From Euonymus europaeus (lineage: Eukaryota > Streptophyta > Magnoliopsida > Celastrales > Celastraceae), in NCBI GenBank assembly GCA_963580455.1, contig OY756958.1, positions 3,298,501-3,362,500 of the forward strand: 64,000 bases of DNA. The letters run 5' to 3'. Below are positions 45,828-58,178 of the stretch, piece by piece; the stretch's first letter is position 1, and every line of letters starts with the position of its first letter. The notes under the pieces were generated by a model that worked only from the letters and a program-made list of their open reading frames with translations, had not been told where the DNA came from and ran no database searches. The position numbers and the translations under genes were made by a program.

Positions 45828-48800
45828 ATGGCTTCCACGATTGTCTCTCCAATCTCAATCTTACCCTCAAAAATCACAACTTTCTCATTCATATCCCTTT
45901 CGTCTCCGTCTCGCTCTCAGATCCATCGGAAACCTCTCTCCCTACTTGGTCGAGCCGACCGGTTAAATCGTCGTAGAAAACGTCGGAAGCTTCCTGACAA
46001 AGGTATGTCCGTCGCCGTGCCCGGCACGATGCGCTCTCACCGGCGCGACAATAGCGATGACCCATTGTTAGATTTCCTAAGTTCCGGTAAGTTATATTGT
46101 CAAGAATTACACCATAAACTGGCAGATTTTTTTTATGTGGTGAGCAAATAGCTATGGTTTGTGTAATACTTGAATTTCAGAGTTTAATGGCATTAATAGT
46201 AGTAATATTCGATAGAGATTGGCTTGACCTAACGTTTCAAATTTCGGATGTATTAGGTACTGGCAACGACAATATCTTGACCACGGAAGTAGAAGGAGAG
46301 ACGAGCTCTTCTAATAAGCGCAAAGAAAGATATAGTGGTAGCACAGTGAAATTCTTTGGTGTTGATTTGTCGCCGGATAACGTTGCAGTTGCTATGGTGT
46401 ATTTTGTTCAAGGTGTTTTAGGCCTTGCGAGGCTTGCTGTCAGTTTTTACTTAAAAGATGATCTGCATTTAGATCCTGCAGAGGTATGTTGTTTGCTCCC
46501 ATTATTTATCTCAATTAAGGATGCATATTTTTAGGTATTTATTTTACTTTTGAAACTATATTCAGTTACTTGTGTACAATTATGGTAACAAGCTTTTGCT
46601 TTTGTTTCTTATTGGATTAAGATTTTGGTATCAAAATTTTCCTTTTGTTTCTTATTGGATTAAGATTTTGGTATGAATGTCGCAGCATTAGTAAAGTAGT
46701 GAGTCAAGTATTCCTGGTGAATTCGCTTTAATATCTTGAAGGACTGACTAATTACATGGTTGACTAGACAGCTGTGATATCTGGTTTCTCAGCACTGCCA
46801 TGGCTTATCAAACCTCTATATGGATTTATTAGGTGAATCATTATCTCAAACTTATGTTTTTCTTTTCCTTTTGCTCCTGCCTAATAATGAGAATTATTTG
46901 ATAACTTTAGTATCTTATATTTCCAAATTTAAAGAAAACGGGATTATCTAATGCTTGTCAGTGGTTTTTTGGTTATTGCAGTGACTCTGTCCCACTTTTT
47001 GGTTATAGAAGAAGGTCCTATTTGGTTTTATCAGGACTTCTTGGTGCATTCTCCTGGAGTTTGATGGCTACCTTTGTTGACAGCAAGTATGATGCTGCTT
47101 TCTGCATACTTCTTGGATCTCTTTCTGTTGCATTTTCTGATGTTGTAAGTGAATTTTCAGCTCATATTTTTCATACCTGTTGTAGAAATGTTGGAGTTAT
47201 CATTGATTAATGGGGTCAGTTTAAATGAAAAATGCAACTTCCAGTGGACATTCTGTTTGGTAACTTGTTTTGCACTAGAAGTCTAGAATTGAGTGCTATC
47301 AAAAACATTCAGTAGTAAATTGTAGGAATTGCAAGGCTGTTAGTTGTAGCTATGGGGTTATATATGGATACGTAAACAAATAAGAGTTGTGGCATTCAGG
47401 GGGTACCGTAATTCCGTAAATACTAAATAGTACCATTAATGATACGCCAAAGGTGTGGCATCCCATGTAATTCATGTGAATAGTGCTGCGTATAAATATA
47501 ATTATTGATGATCAGGGTAGAATATGGTTTTGCAATAGAGAATAGGTGAGTTGACTTGTAATTAACTTTTGGCCAATGGATGATTGTAAGAAAAAAAGAA
47601 GAGAGATATAAAGCTCACATTTTCACCAGTCTTGTAAGTGGCCAACCTAGAAGAGGAATTGATGACATTTTACCATCAAGAATTTGCAAATCTTGCTTAA
47701 AGTAGTTTCATTCAATTGTTTTGAATTGCTTATGCAAGGTGCCCTCATATACAGAAATCAAAATGTGGGGATAAGAGGCTTCCAATCCTAACAAGGAAAT
47801 GAATTTACTACAACAAAAGGTCTTTTGAAGGCTAGGGTAGAGGAAAAACTCAAAGTGCGTAATGGAGTGAACATTTGGAATATTCATTTCAATAGAGTCT
47901 GGCAGAGTCTTTCATGGGCTGACCTAGAGGAGAGGTTGATGTCGCAAACCTTGCTTAAAAAGTTCATTCAACTACTTTCTTCAATTTGTTATGGAATGCA
48001 TGGTAATGCATCCTTGCATCAAAGAACCAAATCAATCGCATAAGTCTACTTGTGAAAATATAGTGCTCAACAAGGAAACAAATATACTTGCAAGAAATGT
48101 ATTCTTAATGACCAAGATGGAAGCAAACCGAAAAAATGGGTAAAGTTGGGATTAGTTGGAATTTTCTTTTCATTAGGGAACTGGAACTGAAACGGGGAAA
48201 TATTTGATAATTTATTTGAAATGTTTCACATAAAAAACCAAACTTTATTTTTTCCCAAATGGAAATACCAAACTTGAATGTTGAAGATGCTTTGAAATGC
48301 TAGTATGGTGTCTACGCGGAAGGAACACCCGCTTAACTCTTTTAAGAAGAGGGATTCAGAGAGAGTTCCCCAATTAGGGAATTTCGAAGACAGAAGTCGC
48401 TGCCAAAATTGCTTTCCTTGCTTGAGAAATGGATCGGGAGGGAATCTCAAACATCAAAAATATCGAAGCAGAATGTATCGCCTTGCTAATAGATATATGT
48501 TTCCTGAAAGAAAAAAGAGGTGGTGGTGAGCCATTTTAATTTGCATTGTGCTCGGGTAAGCCAACTAGGTGATCGTCCATTTAATGGGAATTTCTTCGTT
48601 GGTGGCTGACAAAGTAGAGGAAGAACTAAAGACTAGGTGATATTGGATTGGGATTGGAGGAGGAAAAGGAATTGTAGCTTCTATTCTTTGGCTTGGGGAA
48701 TAGAAGAAAAATGTTTCAGGCAGTATGGGCTTTATATATGCTGGTTCATGTTGTTTAGTGAGAAGATGGAGTTTAGGTAGGTTTGAATGTTGATGGTCCT

Positions 48801-50675
48801 CATCTGTAATTCTATGGCAATTATGTCCTAATCTCTGACGGAGACACAAATCATGGTCACTTTGAAGCATTTTTCATTGCTATTCTTTACTTAGACCTTT
48901 GAATTAACTTCCATTTTTTGTTCATTCATCGGAAATCATGTAAGAGAGTTATATCTTCGTGTAGGTTGTAGATTCTATGGTTGTAGAGAGAGCTCGTGGT
49001 GAGTCACAAAGCATGTCAGGATCTCTTCAATCTCTATGTTGGGGATCATCAGCTTTTGGTGGAATCGTGAGTTCCTACTTTAGTGGTTCCCTGGTGCACG
49101 CTTATGGTGTAAGGTAACTAAGGTGGCTTGTGTAAGAGAATAAGATTTAGGATTGATTGTCATTTGAAGCATCATTTTTTGACAACTTCATTGTTTCAGG
49201 TTTGTTTTCGGTGTCACAGCATTGCTACCACTAATAACATCTGCCGTTGCTGTTCTGGTGAAAGAACAGCGTGTGCTTAGTACCCCAAGAGGACAGAATC
49301 TTCCTTTGGCAGCTCTTGGTTTTATTGAAAGCTCAAAGCAGAGTATCGTTCAGTTGTGGGCGGCTGTCAAAGAACCCAATGTCTTTCTTCCGACATTGTT
49401 CATTTTCCTTTGGCAGGCAACGCCCCATTCAGAGTCTGCCATGTTTTACTTCACGTATGTGCCGTTTTGTTAGTTATCCTTTTTTAACTTTATTTGGTTA
49501 TTTTGGAATTCCTCTTGAACATTTTAACATCGACTTCCAATCTGTTTTTTTTTTTAAAAAAAAAATTATACAGTACAAATAAACTTGGATTCACCCCAGA
49601 ATTTCTAGGGCGTGTCAAGCTTGTAACCTCCATTGCATCGTTACTTGGTGTTGGTCTGTATAATGGATTCTTAAAAGATGTTCCACTGCGTAAAATATTC
49701 TTAGCGACTACGGTAGCTGGTACAGCTCTTGGGATGACTCAGGTTTGTTTTCTTGTTCGCTTTCAATAAAGATGTTATTTAGCTTTCACCTGTGAATATA
49801 TTGATCATTCCGACCAATCTTTCTTGCGTTGACCTAATATACATTATACTGCAGGTTTTTCTCGTTACTGGATTGAATAGGAAGTTTGGCATAAGTGATG
49901 AATGGTTTGCAATTGGGGATTCTTTGATTTTGACAGTACTTAGTCAGGTAGTACAATAATTATTCTTGGTCCTATTTACTTTTGCTATTCTACACTGTGC
50001 GTTGCTCCATTTAGAGTTTATCTAGATTTTTGCAGTTGGTCATGTAGTTTGTGCTCATGATTTGGATTTCACATTTATGTTACGAGACAAGTATCAGAAG
50101 CATAGTGGTTAGAGAATCGCTAGGGAAATAACTGGTGAATGCTTGGTAAAAGACTATGCGTTGGACCTCAGGAGAAACAAAGAATTCTTCTTTTGAAAGA
50201 ACTGAGAAACAGTTGCTACTGTTGAATTCGTTTTTCCACCGATTATATGATTAGTTAGATACTTTAATTCATTATGTCATGCTACTTATGGTACATAGCG
50301 CCTATTTTCATTCTTCCACTGCTTTCCTTTATGCTTGTTCAGAACTAATTTCATGTTTTTACGTTGCAGGCTTCTTTCATGCCCGTTCTTGTTCTGGCCG
50401 CAAGACTATGTCCCGAGGGCATGGAAGCGACACTTTTTGCGACCCTCATGTCCATATCAAATGGAGGGAGTGTCCTTGGAGGTCTCATTGGTGCCGGTCT
50501 GACCCAGGTGTTTGGCATCACCAAGGATCGGTACGACAACTTGGCCATTTTGATTGTTCTCTGCAATCTGAGCTCATTGTTGCCTTTGCCACTCCTCGGC
50601 CTCCTCCCCCAGGACACTAGTTCTGATACAACATCCTCCAAGGAGAGTGGAGATATTGAGATGAAGTCCAATTGA
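45828..50675 (+). CDS. FBT1: Chloroplast folate-biopterin transporter 1-like (FBT/MFS family)
   Basis: Nine coding exons: 45828-46086, 46257-46483, 46768-46832, 46982-47144, 48965-49113, 49200-49454, 49574-49742, 49855-49947 and 50370-50675. They sum to 1686 bp and 561 residues, about the length of Arabidopsis FBT1 (At2g32040). The first ~75 residues are Ser/Arg-rich with almost no acids, a plastid transit peptide. The membrane domain (about 12 segments) begins after [20 protein letters not shown]. Family motifs include [42 protein letters not shown] and the Cys-containing [14 protein letters not shown]. It is predicted to move folates or pterins across the plastid envelope. Intron 4 (47145-48964, 1.8 kb) is much longer than the others and holds a partial internal direct repeat. 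Intron 2 has a 43 bp tandem duplication. Confidence 0.95.
46599..46674 (+). repeat. 43 bp-period tandem duplication in FBT1 intron 2
   Basis: CTTTTGTTTCTTATTGGATT (plus AAGATTTTGGTAT) occurs at 46599-46631 and again, unchanged, at 46642-46674. Confidence 0.85.
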
Positions 50676-51390
50676 ATTCTCGAGCTTGTCATTCTCATCT
50701 AGTATTAACGCGGTAATTTTACCTTTTGAAGCCCCTCTTGACTGTAATACGTAAGCTTCTTTCCACGCCTGTCAGTTAAAAATATCACACGTTTTTTCTT
50801 CTTCTTCACATGACATGGGAACTATCTGTTGTTTATGTCATTGATTATAAACATATGATACGTAGCCTCGCTTTACATCTAATACTCTACATTAATTAAG
50901 AGTCAAATGTGTCATATTTTGAAAATAAAAATTTGTTTATTTGCCTCAGGCTTTCTAGGGGCTCGTTCAAGACTTACGAGCTTTGGGGATCCCAGATGAG
51001 GGAATCCGAGGAGGTGCCGGCTCCAATTATAATCCACGTATGATCCATCCTTGATCGGACAAACTGCCCATCTCTCCAATACTCTCTTTAGAAGGGAAAG
51101 GTAGTTGTTTTATTAAGAAGTTGTTATTTCAGGGTCTCAAACATTATTCCAAATAAGCATATGAATGTAAGATGGTTGGGACATGCTATGGTAAAATTAA
51201 GCAGGTTCTAAGAAGAATTATGAATGCATACCTAGTAACTAATATAAATCAAATGCATTCCATAAAATTTTTAATGTAGAATTTGTAAAATGGTTCAAAA
51301 TGCAAATATAATTTTCCTTTCTTTTTTGAAGCCATTAAAATGGTTCGTAACTTCATATGAATGGCTGGCTATGGATGATACCTGGCCTAC

Positions 51391-51437
51391 TTATTATTAT
51401 TATTATTATTATTCTTATTATTATTATTATTATTATA
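51391..51437 (+). repeat. (TTA)n microsatellite
   Basis: TTA repeated with one interruption (TTC) at about 51413. Confidence 0.9.
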
Positions 51438-51883
51438 ATTGTGTTTCTTCAGATATACGGCGAAGAATGCAATAATGCTCCAAAAATCTTCCACAATTCA
51501 CATGGGATGGGAGCTGGGAATAGTTGTCGAGTCCCCAAATGATTGAACCAAATTTAATAACCAAAGTTCAGCAGAGTGAATTTATTGCTCTCAAGATTAC
51601 AATTGAGACGAAAATCATTGTGAGTAGTTGGCAAATAATGATGATTAGAAGGATTATTTAGCTATAATTAACACAATTAGCACATAAGCTTATCATCCTA
51701 TCTTTTTTCTTCTTGTTAAAGCCAATAATCCATGAATGCATGTGGGGTGCCATGTGAAGAGCATTATTAAACAAACTCTCAAACCTTCCCACTAAATGCT
51801 TAATACAGAATTTCATATGATGATCAATGGGATCCAACAAAAAACCCATGTGAATAATATTTTTCATTCAGTCACACAAATGG

Positions 51884-51885
<2 letters not shown>

Positions 51886-51940
<55 letters not shown>
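51886..51940 (+). repeat. (AT)n microsatellite, 55 bp
   Basis: Uninterrupted AT dinucleotides followed by a short CACACA. Confidence 0.95.
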
Positions 51941-51946
<6 letters not shown>

Positions 51947-52610
51947 GAAGAAGCTACACACAAACTGTTCTAAACCAAACATCATTCTTAATGATAATAA
52001 CCAAAGCTCATGTCACAATATTCTGTAGAGAGAAAGTAGTAATTAAAGGGTAATTTAAATAATGTTAGGGTTAACACTAATTTTCCTTTTTCTTTTCGGC
52101 TGTTTTGCTGGCTTGGTGACCTACAATTTTCAGCCAAGCCTTAATTTTGGAGCCTCAGATAAAGCTGATCGATAAACTTAAAATATAATTATAAACTAGT
52201 ATTTCAAAATTAGCTAGACTCTAGCTTGTGTTTGTCTTGAAGGCTACTGGAATTGCCGGTGATCTACCAGACAAGTTTTCGCATGGTAGAATGCAATGCA
52301 ACGGCCAACCTATACATACATATACACTGTATACACATATCTATCTATATTGAGAGACAGAGCGAGAGAGACTAGCAATCCCACATGCATGCTTGGCCAT
52401 GGCTTTGTCTGTGGACCTTTGATTTTTTTTTTTAATTTTTTCGGAGAAGTTTGGACCTTTGATTTGGAACTAGTAGCTCGCTACTTTCTATTGTTAATCA
52501 AGGACAACACTTGACAAAGTGTTAGTTTGATTGTTCACATGCATGCACAAGACAATGGTTCGTTGGTTGGACGCATATATACTGTTAACAAAATTGTCTG
52601 AATCTAAAAC

Positions 52611-52613
<3 letters not shown>

Positions 52614-52651
<38 letters not shown>
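52614..52651 (+). repeat. (AT)n microsatellite, ~38 bp
   Basis: Uninterrupted AT dinucleotides. Confidence 0.95.
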
Positions 52652-52654
<3 letters not shown>

Positions 52655-52834
52655 TGTAATTAACGGGGCCAAACCTAGCTATGATTTTGGTCGGATTCAA
52701 TAATTAGTCACGTTTGTCATTATCGCAACTACCCCCACTTCCTTAACACACAATAGGGGTTTATTTGTTTGGCTGAAATAGTTAGTACACATGCATGGTT
52801 TCGTAAATGAGGGTACTATTATATTCACAACTAG

Positions 52835-52837
<3 letters not shown>

Positions 52838-52891
<54 letters not shown>
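52838..52891 (+). repeat. (AT)n microsatellite, ~54 bp
   Basis: Uninterrupted AT dinucleotides, the third such tract within 1 kb. Confidence 0.95.
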
Positions 52892-52894
<3 letters not shown>

Positions 52895-54863
52895 TTCTAT
52901 TAGATTTTAAAATAAAGTCCTAACTTTTATGGTAAAAAAAATGAAAAAATTATATTTTTATTTTTGATCAATTTTATGAATTCAATAATGATGTGTTTTT
53001 TGTTGGAAACAAAAATCAAATTCAACATGAAAAGTGTGATAATTCCAGATGGTTAGATATAAAACAAAAGACATTTAATACATTTTTAAAGTATAATTTT
53101 TGTTTCGAATAAAAAATATATCTTTTAATTCTTAAAATCGATCAAAATATAAATATAATTTTGACAATTTTTTAAAAATAATTTGAACCCTGCGTGTGAT
53201 CCCAAAAGTTTATACTTTATACCTAATACAAAAATTCTTGTGTGTATATCAAATGACCCTCGATTATTGAGATGTGCATGAAACAAAAGTTGTATGTTAT
53301 TAATCCTTGAGTGGAGGGACACTTATAGGATATATATATATATATATCTATGCATGATGCACGTCATAGCTAGTGGTATATTGGTATATTATTAAATTAG
53401 ACATATTTTGTGATTAGCATGATTAATAATTAGAAGTATTGATGTGTTGTGGCTATAAAGAAGGAGAGTAGCCCTTTAGATCTGATCCAGTTGAAAATCG
53501 TGTCAAAGATTTTGCAATTAATTAGAGCAAGTTTGGAGACTAATTACTCTCAACATGACTCAAGTTTCGATAACTTAGGTATCATATTATAATTAAAGGC
53601 TTTGAACAAAAATAATGCACCATTAATCTAGAATTCAATAAACTATATTAAGGCAATTAACACATCTAATTAACATAATCATTCTTCGTTAAGTGGGTTT
53701 TGGAGCTGCATAATTAAAAAATTAGTAGTGATTCACATGTGCTTGGCCTGGCCATATATCAAACCTACTTGACCAAACACACACATACATTACAATACAA
53801 AGGTGATCTAATTATGCCAAAAAGTGGGTTAACATTATTGCAGATTATAAGCCAAATGCATGCAAGGTCATGGGTCATGTTGTCAACTTCAGTTTTGTGT
53901 CTCATTCAACTGTCCATCACTCACATTTTCCTTTTAACTTTTCATTTTGAGATTAATATTTGGAACTCGACATCTCTTTCCAGGTCAATGTGTGTATCTC
54001 ACACACGTCTTATTAATTAGAAGTCACATATTCAATTCCTAAAAAAAACTCTCCACACATTATGTGAGAGAAAGATTTACGTGTATCTTGTATATCTCCG
54101 ATCCTGTTCGGAAACCTTATGCATGAGTGTTAAAAAGCTATGGCAAGTACTCTATTTTCGATGCAATTGTAAGCATAAGTAAGAATCACTATGATGTAAT
54201 GGTAAACTATATGTATACAACAATTTGATCCAAGGATTAGCAGTCTGAAACTAATTAGCCATATATAGTTCAACAATTCACAAGGGCAGTTGGTCAATAC
54301 AAAAAAAGGTAGATTGGTAATGATGCATGTCGACCCCATTTTTATTTGTATGTATATGTTTTTGTTTGATTCATCACTATATCAAAGTCAATAACTACTA
54401 AACACACACATCCGTAGAATCAGAGTAACAACAGACAGAACACTAATCAAGCCCATGCCCCCACCTCCAGCCGCTTGTGTCTTCAGAGTTCAGACAAATT
54501 ATACATCCCTAATTCTTACTGTAAATTCATATGAAGTCTACAGTAAGAATTTTCTTATTTAGATTTATATAAACACCCATAGTTTTAAACATCTAGATCT
54601 GACCAAATGGATGTGATTAAAATTGATTTAGGATTTATGGGTTATATATAATTTATAATTTAGAGTTTAGGTTTTAGTGTTTGGAGTTCAGGATTTGGAG
54701 TTATAATTTAGGGTTTGGAATAAGATTATATTTTAGACTTTTAAGGCTTAAAGTCTATGGTTTATGATTGTTTAATCAACTTTATCTCATTTGATATCTT
54801 TTGAATTGTGTTATTCTTATCACAAATATTTTACTGATGAGTATATATAAATATTTATATTTG

Positions 54864-54886
54864 TTATTATTATTATTATTATTATT
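54864..54886 (+). repeat. (TTA)n microsatellite
   Basis: About eight TTA units next to AT-rich DNA. Confidence 0.85.
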
Positions 54887-55862
54887 CATATAATTACTTT
54901 TTTTGTTTTATTCTTTTGTTATTGATAATTTATTAGTTAGAAATGGAGGATTGATTGGACTTTTAAAATTTTATATATGAACTGAAATTTAGTTCTAATT
55001 TTAATTAAATATATGTATATTTGATTTATTATATTTTTTAATATTATTTAATTAAAAAATTGGTGGTTTAATCCTTGACGACCCTTCAAGCTAACCGGTT
55101 GAACCTTAAAAAAAATTAGTACAAATCAATGTGCCGATTGATTATGATAACACAATATCCAAGGAAAAATGTTATATAACCCCGCTCTAAACAGTCCATA
55201 TAGCCCATTATATTGTAACATTTTATTCTATTGTAAATTTATAATGAAATATCATATTTATTTAATTGTTAATATTCTATTATATAAATTACAATGAAAT
55301 ATCGTATTCTAATATTTCATTATAATATTAAATTATAATATCATATTTCATTGTTAATTAATAATAAAATATAATATTACAATGAAATGAGACAGATTAT
55401 TTAACCTTTGGCTCTTTATCACCAGCCAATACGAGGCAATTCTTTTCAACACCGCCAAGTGCCAACCGAAAGTAACCGTCAATCAAAATAATTTAAAAAA
55501 TTAAACTACAGTAGACAAAATTAAAATAAAAGAACCTTTGTGAAGCTTTAAATGCATAGGTAGGGGCCTTTCCGACCAGCTTTGTCTCATTTGCCACTTC
55601 CCCCCATGTCCCTTAGAACATGGAGGAAATTATGGATGCTTTCCCTGCCTTGTCTTAATTCTCCCTCTCTCTAAAACCAACCATAAAAGCTCTCTCACAA
55701 AGTCACAACACCAACCAACCCTCACTTGGAAAATCCCAATTTTTTTACCAAAACCCAAATCATATAAATCCAAGAGTGAACCCACAAGATCATCCATATA
55801 TTTTTATGGTCTTTTAAGGCCACACCTTCAAGAAAGACTCTCTGTGATTTTAGGGAAGAAAA

Positions 55863-56207
55863 ATGGAGATTGAGTCTGTTCAATGTGAGTGTTGTGGGTT
55901 GAAAGAGGATTGCACCCAAGACTATATTAGACAAGTGAAGGAAAAATTTGATGGGAAATGGCTTTGTGGGTTATGTTCAGAGGCTGTGAGGGACGAAGTT
56001 AGTAGAGGCAAAAATAAAACATTTGGGATGGAAGAAGCAGTGAATGCTCACATGTCATTTTGTGGTAAATTCAAATCAAATCCTGCAGTGAGAGTGGCTG
56101 ATGGTATGAGGCAGATGCTGAGGAGGAGATCAGGTGATTTGGCTGCTGCTTCTCCTTCTTCATCTTCTAAGAAATACAACAGATCAGCAAGCACTAAATT
56201 GTACTGA
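55863..56207 (+). CDS. DUF1677 family protein
   Basis: A single exon encodes 114 residues, normal for this plant-specific family. The conserved block runs from residue 7 to about 70: QCECCGLKEDCTQDYI, KWLCGLCSEAVRDEV and NAHMSFCGKF. Cysteines are at 8, 10, 11, 17, 35, 38 and 67, suggesting metal binding. The C-terminus is basic and Ser-rich. The molecular function is not known. It resembles At3g22540 as remembered, which in Arabidopsis sits next to an FLZ gene. An open stretch just downstream (56223-56426) is most likely 3' UTR. Confidence 0.88.
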   Translation: MEIESVQCECCGLKEDCTQDYIRQVKEKFDGKWLCGLCSEAVRDEVSRGKNKTFGMEEAVNAHMSFCGKFKSNPAVRVADGMRQMLRRRSGDLAAASPSSSSKKYNRSASTKLY

Positions 56208-58178
56208 TCATCATCAGCATCAATGGAAGAGCTAGAAGAAAAAAGAAAACAGAGAAGAAGAAACAGAGAGGGCTTGTGTGGATTAATAAGATTGTCAAAA
56301 ACTTGTCTTGTACAGAGAGGATGTTACTTCCTAGTTTTTGTTTGTCTTTCAACACTTGATATGGGTAATGTTTTTTCTCTTCCTTTTCTTGCCAAATCAG
56401 ACAAATTTTCCAGGGAAAATAAATAAATTCTTAACCATATATGCAAAAACCAAAAAGTAACTTTTTGCAAAACAGAGACATTTCTATTAGATAGAACCAG
56501 TTCTCAGCAGGGTTTCCTTTCTTATTGATCTGTGCTTTTTTTTTTCTTCCTCTTCTCCTCTAGAAACCATTTTCTCTTAATTGTTTTCATTTTAGTTTAT
56601 CATGGATTAGTTCCAACAGCTAATTGAACTGTTTCAAGTAATCAGATTGAAACAAAGAGAGGCTGAATCTGAGTTCCTGATGCTGAAAAGATTTTTCCTA
56701 CTTTTCCCTGCCTGTACTAGTAAAGTCTACCTAGAACATATTAAAAAAAATATAAACCTTTGTATATTTAAAATCTAGGGTCAACCCAGAAGAACCTAAT
56801 GCAAGAAATCTGGAATTATTTAAGTTTTAAAATTTTATATTTAATATTTTTTGATATTTCACAGTTTAGTGAATTTGGTATTTGATTAAGCATTTTAAAA
56901 TGCTACTTTATTGTAATTTGTAATAATACCCAGAGTCAAGTCCACTAAGAAGTCACAGAAACCTCATTATAAGGGCATTGAATCCCTGGACAGCCAGATC
57001 AGCCACATCTGATTTTCTGCTCCACCAAATTTCCTTTGTTGCTTAGCCAAACTTTATTTCACTGGATCAAGACTTCTCTTTAGTTAATGACACCTAAAAA
57101 CAAAGCAATTTTAATGAGCTGAACTGGGTGCATACTTTTCTAATCTGAAATGTCACTGTTTTTGTGATTTGAACATGTAATGCTTATGATGCGTGTTAGA
57201 AAATCCACCACTCCACAATGTTGTCCGCTTTGACTTGTTGGGAGGGTATGAAAACACATCACTTTGAGCTCTTGATGTAGACATTGCTTCGATACTAGAT
57301 TATGTCAGACCTAATAGATGAAGAAATTGAGGTCACGTCGAATTAGATCGAGACACTGTTTTGATATCTCGTCAAAAAATCAACTCCACTCGTTACAAAT
57401 CAATATTGTCTATTTTGAATTATTCAACTACTGTTTATTTGAATCCATGCGACTTTATTCTTCTTCTTGGGTCATCAACCATTGATACTCGTGTTAAAAA
57501 AAACATTATTGTTTGAGAGGGTGTGAGTCCTTGCTTATAAATCGGATTTTATTTGGAGCTCTACAAACAACGTGGGATTAGAGTCTTGACGGTGCATTAA
57601 AGTAACTAGGCAGTCCAGACTCGAGTTAAGACCAAATTAGTACACCTGCGGTTCTCATTATGGTCCATGTGGTTAGTTAATTAAATGTAATAATACCTTT
57701 GTCAGATGATGAATCACCAATTCCTGTTATGGTCCGGCACAGACAAGGAATTGGATTCCTCAACATACACGACTCCTGAAATAATACAAGGAAGGAGAGA
57801 AAAATAGGGAGCAGTTGTTGTATTTTGAACCACAAAATCGTTAGATGCTATTCCCCCACTAATGCAAGTATACAGATAGAACTAGAACATGTACTGGTTG
57901 AATGATAATCTTGCTACGGGTAGGATAGAGAGATGCAAAGACCAAACTTTCTACAACAGCATCCATTGCTGTCTTGTCATAACAAACCTTTGTGGGAAGT
58001 TTTTGACTTTGAAGACAATATCTTAATGGCAAGAATGATCCTCTTCACACTTGGGAACTTTATTCTTCAATCTTCAATAAAAAAAAGAGAGAGAACCAGT
58101 TTAATGCATGCATTCACGTCTATTTTGGTTGGTATATGGCTATTACTATAAACACGTGCTTTCGTGATAGAGTTGTCT

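Larger units (their letters stand above)
50676..55862. other. AT-rich intergenic with microsatellites
   Basis: No convincing gene is seen. It contains four long AT or TTA microsatellites, a degenerate TTTAGGG-like stretch at 54640-54770 and an AT-rich imperfect palindrome at about 55150-55420. The final ~300 bases are the DUF1677 promoter and leader (CATAAAAGCTCTCTC near 55684). Confidence 0.55.

Noticed and set aside
51796..52053. Frame with a long IYIYIY stretch
   Set aside because: It is the translation of an (AT)n microsatellite.
56223..56426. 67-codon open frame just after DUF1677
   Set aside because: Lys/Arg/Glu-rich start then hydrophobic residues, no homology, 15 bases after the DUF1677 stop on the same strand; better explained as 3' UTR.
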